Below are positions 7,153 through 13,898 of a stretch of DNA of 14,722 nt, one piece after another. The stretch is from an uncultured bacterium (GTDB taxonomy: Bacteria > Bacteroidota > Ignavibacteria > Ignavibacteriales > Melioribacteraceae). The notes beneath the pieces were generated by a model that was given only the letters and a program-made list of their open reading frames with translations, ran no database searches and was not told the origin of the DNA. Each line of letters starts with the position of its first letter. Within the stretch, counting starts at the first letter, position 1. Where the stretch lies: assembly GCA_937936675.1 (NCBI GenBank), contig CALDDL010000146.1:1-14722 (forward strand), in the 5' to 3' direction. The position numbers were made by a program, and so were the translations under genes.

Positions 7153-8391
7153 TTATTTATTTTCGTTCTCTTTAGTTTTAGTTCTGTATTTATCTATAAT
7201 CTCTGAATTTTCTTTCTTCTGTTCCTCAAATGCATCTTTCTTTATCATTAATCTTTCTCTAAGAGTCGGAAGAATTTCTGCTTTTATTGAAATAATAATC
7301 TCTTTTTTAGTATAAGTTTTTTGATCGTAGCCGAAAATATATTTAAGTCCGAAGAACCACCAAGGAAGATCCTTTAGAATGGGGACTCCACGCCGAGAAA
7401 CTGCATCCTCATTAACGAATAATCCTCCTATAACCGTTTCTTCGCCATTCAATAATAGAACACTCGTTGTAGCTGCAGTCTTTCTTATTTCGGTACTTAT
7501 TACGTCCGGTATTGCAGAGCTTCTCTCTACTTTTACCTTTAGAAGAACATATTCCAAACCATCTTGATTGTAGATATATGGAGTTACTTCGATTATTGTA
7601 CCAGTTGAGTAAAATTTATCGATTAAGTTTCCCGAAAAGTCGCGCTCTTTAATCGATATATCAGAACCGACTTGAGTACGTCCCTGAATTCCGTTGCGCA
7701 CCGATACAGTAGGACGAGCAATTATCTCTCCTAAATTATCATTCTCGAATAATCTAAACATTGCAGTGGCATTGCCGGCAAATTTACCCATAGTAAATTT
7801 TGATTCTGTAGTTAAATCCAAAGTAGGTGGTTTAGCAACTGTCTGCTGAGTATTGTTATTCCCTGTTTGCTCTTGTTCCTCTTGAAGTGTTCTGAAATCG
7901 CCCCCTACCGATAAACCATTGCGTGAAAGGAGAAACTGCCAATTAATACCTTTCTCTGTCATATCATAAACGTTAGCTTCAAAAAGAACTGCACTTATTT
8001 TTACTTCCTTTTCTTCCACACCTGCATATTCATTAATATCACGCTCGGCAGCGGCAACATCCTTTCTTTTTACCAATAAGGCATCTGCCGTTTCTTCTAC
8101 AACCAAATTATTATATTGAGCAATTATCATCAGTGCTTTTTTATACTGCATCAATTCAATTTCGAAACCAATTGGACCGTTGAATCCGGCAACCGAGAAG
8201 ACTTTTTTACCGGTAATTTTTTCACTAACCTTGCTAATTAGATCGATAGCTTGCTCAAAAGGTACTAATTGAGAAAGTGTAACTAATTCATCGGGATTAG
8301 TATAGCCCGAAAGCTTTTCCTTAAGGTCCACTTGAGCGTTCAATCCGCTCAGTCCAAAACTTATCATAATAAAGAAAATCAATCTTTTCAT
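7153..8391 (-). CDS. pilQ: Short PilQ/GspD-type secretin
   Basis: Outer-membrane pore subunit for a type IV pilus or type II secretion-like machine. From the ATG at 8391 the product has 412 residues. A signal peptide (about 1-19, ending GLNA|Q) is followed by a single N domain (about 45-108) and then the secretin channel domain (about 125-376). The channel domain includes IIARPTVSVRNG (223-234), the GTIIEVTPYI strand and the family's C-terminal signature VIGGLF...RRGVPILKDLPWWFFGL (320-349). The last 35 residues are rich in Lys and Glu. Typical PilQ is about 650-750 residues, with AMIN and several N domains, so this is a minimal secretin nearer in size to filamentous-phage pIV. A longer in-frame start at 8442 would put 17 basic residues before the signal peptide and overlap the previous gene by 50 bp, so I rejected it. 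The chosen ATG lies 1 base after the PilO-PilP stop. Confidence 0.9.
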   Translation of the reverse strand: MKRLIFFIMISFGLSGLNAQVDLKEKLSGYTNPDELVTLSQLVPFEQAIDLISKVSEKITGKKVFSVAGFNGPIGFEIELMQYKKALMIIAQYNNLVVEETADALLVKRKDVAAAERDINEYAGVEEKEVKISAVLFEANVYDMTEKGINWQFLLSRNGLSVGGDFRTLQEEQEQTGNNNTQQTVAKPPTLDLTTESKFTMGKFAGNATAMFRLFENDNLGEIIARPTVSVRNGIQGRTQVGSDISIKERDFSGNLIDKFYSTGTIIEVTPYIYNQDGLEYVLLKVKVERSSAIPDVISTEIRKTAATTSVLLLNGEETVIGGLFVNEDAVSRRGVPILKDLPWWFFGLKYIFGYDQKTYTKKEIIISIKAEILPTLRERLMIKKDAFEEQKKENSEIIDKYRTKTKENENK

Positions 8392-8392
8392 T

Positions 8393-9280
8393 TTATTTGC
8401 TCTGCTTTTTTTCTTTTGAAAGTTCAAGCGTAATTTTTTCAATAATTCCGCCTTTATTAACGATAAAATGTACTCGGCTATTCTTAAAATCGATTTCGGT
8501 TAAATAACCCAAATACACTTGGTCACCTTCCCATAGAAGGTAAGTCCTGCCCGAAGCATCCGTTAAAAATGCTCCATCAGGTATTAATGCCAATAACTGC
8601 CCTGTTTGAACGTCCAACAATTCATCTCTATTGGGCACTATTTCGCTTCTAATCAATGGATAGAAATAATCATATACCGGATATGGCTTTAGATCATTCT
8701 CAACATAATTTTTAATAGCAAATCGATCGTCCGATGAGGAATATACTTCCACATTGAATTTATAGTTAACTAGAAAATGAGGAGTGCCATCGGGATCAAC
8801 ATTGATATTATTGGCTAGTATCATCGTGTTAATTTTTTTTAATAATTTACTCTCTTCTATCGAATAGATCAAATTATATAAATCTCTAAACTCCGCCACT
8901 CCATCCAAGGTATAATTAAAAATATCGAATCCCTTCTCACGAGTATTCTCTACATATTCCATATTAACAAATGAATATTCCGAAAATCCCGAACTTACTT
9001 TATTAACAAAATCATAAAAATCGGTTTGATTAATATTGAACGGGATATTATGTTTACGCAAAGCGAGAACAGAATCTAATTGAGCCGAACGTTTCTGAAG
9101 ATCGATTAAACTTCTTGTTAATGCCTCGGTATCCATTTCATATTTTTTCAAATTCTTTATTTTCGTATTCCTATCATCAATCTTTCCTTTGAGTATAACA
9201 TAATTAAATATACCGCCGGCAACAATTATGAAGATCAGAATGCTGCTTATAATGATAGTATTTTTTACCTTGCTGCTCAT
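8393..9280 (-). CDS. PilO-PilP fusion-like inner-membrane alignment protein
   Basis: Bitopic inner-membrane protein of 295 residues that appears to combine PilO and PilP. One transmembrane helix (about 8-29) is followed by a predicted coiled coil (about 32-72) and a ferredoxin-like periplasmic region (about 85-180), the PilO/GspM plan. After a linker rich in Tyr and Pro (about 195-210) comes a compact beta-rich domain (about 218-288) with GDQVYLGYLTEIDFKNSRV, resembling the PilP/GspC homology-region domain that contacts the secretin. In standard systems PilP is a separate lipoprotein; here it would be tethered by the PilO membrane helix and needs no lipidation. The start overlaps the PilM-PilN stop by ATGA (9277-9280), and the secretin starts 1 base after its stop. 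The PilO part is well supported by context and layout. The PilP assignment rests on weak motif resemblance plus position. Confidence 0.75.
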   Translation of the reverse strand: MSSKVKNTIIISSILIFIIVAGGIFNYVILKGKIDDRNTKIKNLKKYEMDTEALTRSLIDLQKRSAQLDSVLALRKHNIPFNINQTDFYDFVNKVSSGFSEYSFVNMEYVENTREKGFDIFNYTLDGVAEFRDLYNLIYSIEESKLLKKINTMILANNINVDPDGTPHFLVNYKFNVEVYSSSDDRFAIKNYVENDLKPYPVYDYFYPLIRSEIVPNRDELLDVQTGQLLALIPDGAFLTDASGRTYLLWEGDQVYLGYLTEIDFKNSRVHFIVNKGGIIEKITLELSKEKKQSK

Positions 9281-10839
9281 TTTGTACCGGTAGTATCCTT
9301 TTTAGCTAAATCAAATTCAATTGTATAAGAATATGCATTCTTCTCTCGGAGCGGTTCATACTTGATATTTTTTAAGTTTGATACCTCGAGATATTTTGCA
9401 AACTCCGTTAATACACTCCTCGAAAGCGAATATCCGATAATTCGTATTTTACCGGTTTCTCCAATATCAAGTTTACTAATCCAGAAATTTCTTCTTCTCT
9501 CGGCAAAATCCGAAATATTAGAAAGATTATAATTCCATAAACTAGAACCCGCAGCCACTGTATCTAGTACGGATTGTGTTTCATCAAAACTATTAATCCT
9601 ATTATCTAATGGCGTAATCTGTTCTACGAGTACTTGATTTTCGAGCTGACGAAGTGTTAATCGAGAAACCTCAGAATCTAGTTCATCAATTGTTCTATAA
9701 TTTGAGAGTGTCTGGAGAGTAAAGAACATCGCCGCACCAAATAAAAACGGTAGCAAAGCATAGCTATGCCATCCAAACTGTAAAAACTTTTGATTCTCTT
9801 GAACATATTTAGGAAGGAAATTTACTCCTTTATGCTTATGGTCTAACTCATCAAAATATTCAACTGCCGCTGAAATAGGAACTGCATAGAGAGCGAGATT
9901 TTCTATATCTTCAATCGGTAATTCCCTAGTAACGAGATCTTCAAACTTTAATTCAGATACATTCGCCTCGGGGAAAGTGCCATAAAATGATAGCATTAAA
10001 TTCTCCGATCGATCCTCTCCACAGATAATAATATTATCAAGTTTCGGTATCTGTCCATTTTCCATCTCTAATAGAATCTTAGAAAAATAAACATCATAGG
10101 TATGAAGATTTTTTGTACCTATATCCAGAGTAGAACCAATATGCTTTAATTTCTGTCCCTCGAGGAAAATAAGCTTACTATATTCTTTTCCGATATAAAT
10201 TATGAGTGAATGATCTTCGGGGAAAAATTTATTCGTTTTACCTACAAAATATGCTAACGCCAGTTCGGTGGTTTTGATTGTAGGAATTTTTAAATATCTT
10301 TTTTTAATGTAACTTGCCAGAAGATTAACTACACTAACGCAATGAATATCACCTTCAATAAATACCGATAAAAGCTGATTGGAATTCAATTCCATATAAT
10401 CGATGCCATCGGGTGCAACGGAAATACCTTTAACCGTTTGAATATCTTTTATTATTGCATCGATTAATTTATTTTTTTTCTCTTCGCGCGGACCTTCATA
10501 GACGTGAAAATTAACCGTGGGTTCTGTTATAATCGGAATAAATTCCATCTTTGAAAGTTGGAAATTCGAAAGCGATGCTGCCACTTGAGCAATATCATTA
10601 GCATCCACATCCACTCCAATCGGAGTAGTAGTATCATCTAAACTATCAAATGATAATTCACCGCCGGATTCAGACATTGGAAGATTAAAATCGTTCTCCT
10701 GTCTTGTGGGGGATTGATACATAGAGGACATAGTTAAAGATGCTACTTTTAGGACTCTAATAGTTTCTTTATCTTTAGCAACGACCGCTAACTTAGCATC
10801 GCTCCCTTCACAATATATGCAGACTACGGGCTTTGTCAT
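9277..10839 (-). CDS. PilM-PilN fusion (GspL-like) assembly protein
   Basis: Inner-membrane scaffold of 520 residues joining two proteins that are separate in classical type IV pilus systems. Residues 1 to about 332 form a cytoplasmic PilM-like actin-fold region. Its phosphate-binding motifs are eroded: IYCEGSDAKL replaces the usual DIGS...KL, and IIYIGKEYSKL stands at the second site. Next comes GVNFLPKYV (338-346), matching the INLLP peptide with which PilN docks onto PilM. It is followed by one transmembrane helix (about 357-377), a coiled coil (about 380-410) and a ferredoxin-like periplasmic PilN domain (about 430-510). This plan equals that of GspL in type II secretion. The gene overlaps both neighbours by ATGA (10836-10839 and 9277-9280), so its product should be made in step with the PilT-like and PilO-PilP proteins. 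It should link the cytoplasmic motor to the periplasmic ring. Confidence 0.85.
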   Translation of the reverse strand: MTKPVVCIYCEGSDAKLAVVAKDKETIRVLKVASLTMSSMYQSPTRQENDFNLPMSESGGELSFDSLDDTTTPIGVDVDANDIAQVAASLSNFQLSKMEFIPIITEPTVNFHVYEGPREEKKNKLIDAIIKDIQTVKGISVAPDGIDYMELNSNQLLSVFIEGDIHCVSVVNLLASYIKKRYLKIPTIKTTELALAYFVGKTNKFFPEDHSLIIYIGKEYSKLIFLEGQKLKHIGSTLDIGTKNLHTYDVYFSKILLEMENGQIPKLDNIIICGEDRSENLMLSFYGTFPEANVSELKFEDLVTRELPIEDIENLALYAVPISAAVEYFDELDHKHKGVNFLPKYVQENQKFLQFGWHSYALLPFLFGAAMFFTLQTLSNYRTIDELDSEVSRLTLRQLENQVLVEQITPLDNRINSFDETQSVLDTVAAGSSLWNYNLSNISDFAERRRNFWISKLDIGETGKIRIIGYSLSRSVLTEFAKYLEVSNLKNIKYEPLREKNAYSYTIEFDLAKKDTTGTK

Positions 10840-12062
10840 ATACCTTTCATTAATTGCATCATTCTAATTTTATTATTTGAATAAGCTATCGTATTTTCCG
10901 CCGTTATTCTTCTTTCTTGGTAAAGTCTAAGCAAATCTTGTTCCATCGTAACCATACCCGCATCTTTGCCCTGATTTATCATGCCATAAATTTCACTTGT
11001 GTTGTTACTTTTGATTGCAGCTCTGATAGATGGAGTACTAATCAATACTTCCTTTGCAAGAACTCGTCTTCCATCGGTACTCGGTACTAATTTTTGTGAG
11101 ACAACCGAAACTAGCACATCGGCTAATCTATTCCTTACTCTTTCTTGCTCACCTGTATCCACCTCGGCAATAATTCTATCTAATGATTCCACAGCAGATG
11201 AAGTATGAAGTGTGGAAAAAACTTTATGACCTGTATCAGTAACTTCCAATGCAGCCATGATTGTATCGGGGTCTCTCATCTCACCGATTACTATTATATC
11301 CGGGTCCTGCCTCAAGGATTGGATTACTCCCTCCTTAAATGAAAGAACATCTCTTCCCACTTCTCGATGCTTTATAATTGCATAGTTTGAAGTGTGAACA
11401 TACTCAATTGGAGCAGCTATTATTACTATATGGCACGGATCGAACTTATTATGATAATCAATTATTGCATCAAGTGTAGTGGATTTTCCCGAACCTGTAA
11501 TTCCTGTTACTAATGAAAGACCAAATTTAATAAATCCATGACTCATCTGCTTAATTGCCAATGGATGAAATTCTAGAGATTCGAGCGAACGGATATTAGA
11601 TGCGATCGCTCTCATGTTTAATGTCAATGTATCTAAATCATAATAAGCATCCGCTCTAAAGCGAACATACTTCTGATGCTTTTCATAAAAAAATGTATAA
11701 CTGAAATCAAGATTTCTTTTTTCTATTAATAATTTTAATTGATTTTGAGATAGAAGTGAAACGATCAATACAGCCCATTCGTCATTATTAAGAACCGGAA
11801 GTTCTTTTGCTTTCTCTTTTTTACCATGAATTCTGAGCCAAGCGAACCCGTTTGTTGCCATTCCGCCGATTTCAATATCAGAGGCTTGATGCTCGATCAT
11901 ATAGGTAAAAATGTAATTAGCTAACTTTATTACCTGTAATTTTTGCTCATTCGGAAGTTTATCGATATTCTCGATAATAAAATTAATCCGCTCCGCTCCA
12001 ATTATTACCGGAGGAATCTTGGAGGTAAAAAAAGATAAAATTGACTTAGCGTTTTCAATCAT
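10836..12062 (-). CDS. pilT: PilT-like ATPase with altered Asp box
   Basis: Hexameric secretion-type ATPase of the PilT/PilU class, expected to power pilus retraction. From the ATG at 12062 it has 408 residues, roughly 45 more at the N terminus than typical PilT. Visible motifs: QASDIEIGG (PilT ASDLHL box, about 59-67), Walker A GITGSGKST with Lys193, Walker B VIGEMRD with Glu261, His-box HKVFSTLHT with His279 and His286, and a variant of the AIRNLIRE signature (SIRAAIKSNNTSEI, 345-358). The Asp box reads IIAAPIEYVH, where PilT proteins normally have IEDPIE, so both acidic residues are alanine (216-217). The proline in GPTGSGKST is also changed to isoleucine. An in-frame TTG at 12068 would add two residues; I prefer the ATG. 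It lies 35 bp after the PilB-like gene and overlaps the PilM-PilN start. PilT-class membership is secure; normal retraction activity is not. Confidence 0.9.
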   Translation of the reverse strand: MIENAKSILSFFTSKIPPVIIGAERINFIIENIDKLPNEQKLQVIKLANYIFTYMIEHQASDIEIGGMATNGFAWLRIHGKKEKAKELPVLNNDEWAVLIVSLLSQNQLKLLIEKRNLDFSYTFFYEKHQKYVRFRADAYYDLDTLTLNMRAIASNIRSLESLEFHPLAIKQMSHGFIKFGLSLVTGITGSGKSTTLDAIIDYHNKFDPCHIVIIAAPIEYVHTSNYAIIKHREVGRDVLSFKEGVIQSLRQDPDIIVIGEMRDPDTIMAALEVTDTGHKVFSTLHTSSAVESLDRIIAEVDTGEQERVRNRLADVLVSVVSQKLVPSTDGRRVLAKEVLISTPSIRAAIKSNNTSEIYGMINQGKDAGMVTMEQDLLRLYQERRITAENTIAYSNNKIRMMQLMKGI

Positions 12063-12097
12063 CCGCAATAACCAAAAATTTTGAGTATAAATTAATA

Positions 12098-13885
12098 CTA
12101 TTCTTCCATAGTTGCACCAATTACTTCATGAAAACTTGTAAGTCCGAGTCTAACTTTCTCGAAACCTGCATCACGAAGGCTTAAAGTGCCGTCTTTTCTT
12201 GCTTGATCTCTAATTGCTTCTTCATCTACATCATCACCGGCATTAACTATTGCTCTTCTGATCTCTTTAGTAAAGTAAAGAGCTTCATGAATAGCCATTC
12301 TTCCTTTATAGCCGGTTTGATTGCATCTATCGCATCCCACTGCTTCATATATAGTGTGGTCTTTATAATCATCATAATTTAAGCCAAGAACTCCTACAGC
12401 TTCTTCTAAGTTCGAAGTAACTTTTTTACAGTTATCGCAAAGCTTTCTTATTAGACGCTGCGCCACAATTATATTAATAGCATAGGCGATTAGGAATGGC
12501 TCAACACCCATTTTGAATAAACGAGCAACCGCCGATGGAGCATCGTTTGTATGGAGTGTAGAGAATGTTAAGTGACCCGTATTAGCTAATTTAATAGCAG
12601 TCTCAGCGGTTTCCTTATCTCTCATCTCACCTACAAGAACGATATCGGGATCGTGCCTCAAAATTGCTCTTATCGCCTGCTCGAAATTCATCTTATAACC
12701 GATCTTAAGCTGGCGAGCACCTTCGATAACATATTCCACGGGGTCTTCTACGGTTAAAACATTTTTTGTGGGATTAATTACTTGATATAGTGCCGCGACA
12801 AGTGTAGTCGATTTACCCGATCCTGTTGGACCAGTAAGGATAATCATTCCCTGCGGCTGAGTGATAGCTTTTACGAATGCAGTATTTGAATAGCCCGTCA
12901 AACCGAGCTTGCTTAAGTCTTTTATTACTTTTCTATCATCAAGAATACGAATTACAATTGATTCAAATTTATTTTTAAGCTCGGTTCCGACCATAGGAAG
13001 CACCGATACACGGAAACGAATTATATGACCATCGATTTCGCGCTGAATAAAACCGTCCTGCGCTCTCTCTCTTTCAAAGCGGTCTAATCCTTTAGATCGG
13101 TCTTTCACTACTGCCATTACTGCCTCGGGAAGAGTTCCTTCCTGAACGTGCCATAGAGCTAGCTTGCCATCGGTCCTGAAATGTATCTCCGTTTTATTAC
13201 CCGGTTTTGGGATTACGTGAATATCACTCACTCCCTTTCTCGTCCCTTCCACTAGTGCTGCTTCAATAAGATTTATAAGCGCTGATTTATTTATCTCGGC
13301 ATCGAGTTCATCTTCATTAATTGAAGCATCCTCAGCTATTACCTGCATCTCTTCGTTTGCTTCTTGAATAGCTTTTAGATATTCATTCTCCGCAGGAACT
13401 ATTAGTGCAATTAATTTATCATAATCCTTTTTGCGTAAAAAATTAATTTCATATTTTTTTGCGTTAAGTGTGTATGCAATTTTTACGAGTATTCTATCAG
13501 TCGGATCGACTGCTGCAAGAATGAGCTTATCCCTGATTCTATCATCGAATTTATAAGGGAGTACTCTGTGCTCAAGGAGCATCTTTTTAGTATCTTCCCC
13601 GCCCTTATTTAATAATCCCTTAATCTCGGCAATCCGTTCATCGGTAAGTTCCTCGAAATGTACTATAAGCTCTTTGAAAGCATATAAAACAGCCACTTCA
13701 CGGAAAATCATATCGTGATCGAATTGAAATTCATCCACTAATATTTGAGCTAAATTTCTTTTTAATTTCGTTTGATCGGCTTCTTTTATCTTAAGTGCCT
13801 GCTCAAGAATATTTGAGTCTATTATCCCTTTTTTTAATAAAAGGTAACCAATCTTATCCGACATTTCCATTGCTACATCTAACAT
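12098..13885 (-). CDS. pilB: PilB/GspE-type assembly ATPase
   Basis: Cytoplasmic hexameric ATPase that drives pilus or pseudopilus assembly. The 595 residues match the family's usual 550-600. An N-terminal MshEN/T2SSE_N-like region (about 8-155) is followed by the N2 domain (about 200-300, including SDIHVIPK) and the RecA-like motor. The motor has Walker A GPTGSGKST (352-360, Lys358), Asp box VEDPVEY with Glu380 and Asp381, Walker B VGEMRD with Glu420, His438 and His445, and the zinc-binding cysteines Cys483, Cys486, Cys518 and Cys521. All motor residues are intact, unlike in the PilT-like neighbour. The N domain has one motif, DKIGYLLLKKGII, resembling the c-di-GMP-binding RLGxxL-type repeat, while the second repeat (NLAQILVDEF) is degenerate. 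The start at 13885 is preceded by an AAGAAG stretch; in-frame ATGs at residues 6 and 8 are alternatives. It lies 13 bp after the platform gene. Confidence 0.94.
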   Translation of the reverse strand: MLDVAMEMSDKIGYLLLKKGIIDSNILEQALKIKEADQTKLKRNLAQILVDEFQFDHDMIFREVAVLYAFKELIVHFEELTDERIAEIKGLLNKGGEDTKKMLLEHRVLPYKFDDRIRDKLILAAVDPTDRILVKIAYTLNAKKYEINFLRKKDYDKLIALIVPAENEYLKAIQEANEEMQVIAEDASINEDELDAEINKSALINLIEAALVEGTRKGVSDIHVIPKPGNKTEIHFRTDGKLALWHVQEGTLPEAVMAVVKDRSKGLDRFERERAQDGFIQREIDGHIIRFRVSVLPMVGTELKNKFESIVIRILDDRKVIKDLSKLGLTGYSNTAFVKAITQPQGMIILTGPTGSGKSTTLVAALYQVINPTKNVLTVEDPVEYVIEGARQLKIGYKMNFEQAIRAILRHDPDIVLVGEMRDKETAETAIKLANTGHLTFSTLHTNDAPSAVARLFKMGVEPFLIAYAINIIVAQRLIRKLCDNCKKVTSNLEEAVGVLGLNYDDYKDHTIYEAVGCDRCNQTGYKGRMAIHEALYFTKEIRRAIVNAGDDVDEEAIRDQARKDGTLSLRDAGFEKVRLGLTSFHEVIGATMEE

Positions 13886-13898
13886 AGTATTTTTCTTC

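Noticed and set aside
8392..8442. Upstream start giving the secretin 17 extra basic residues
   Set aside because: It would bury the signal peptide and overlap the PilO-PilP gene by 50 bp. The ATG at 8391 begins a standard signal peptide.
11429..11450. TGGCAC resembling a sigma54 -24 element
   Set aside because: It lies inside the PilT-like gene on the opposite strand, and no TTGC element follows at the required spacing.
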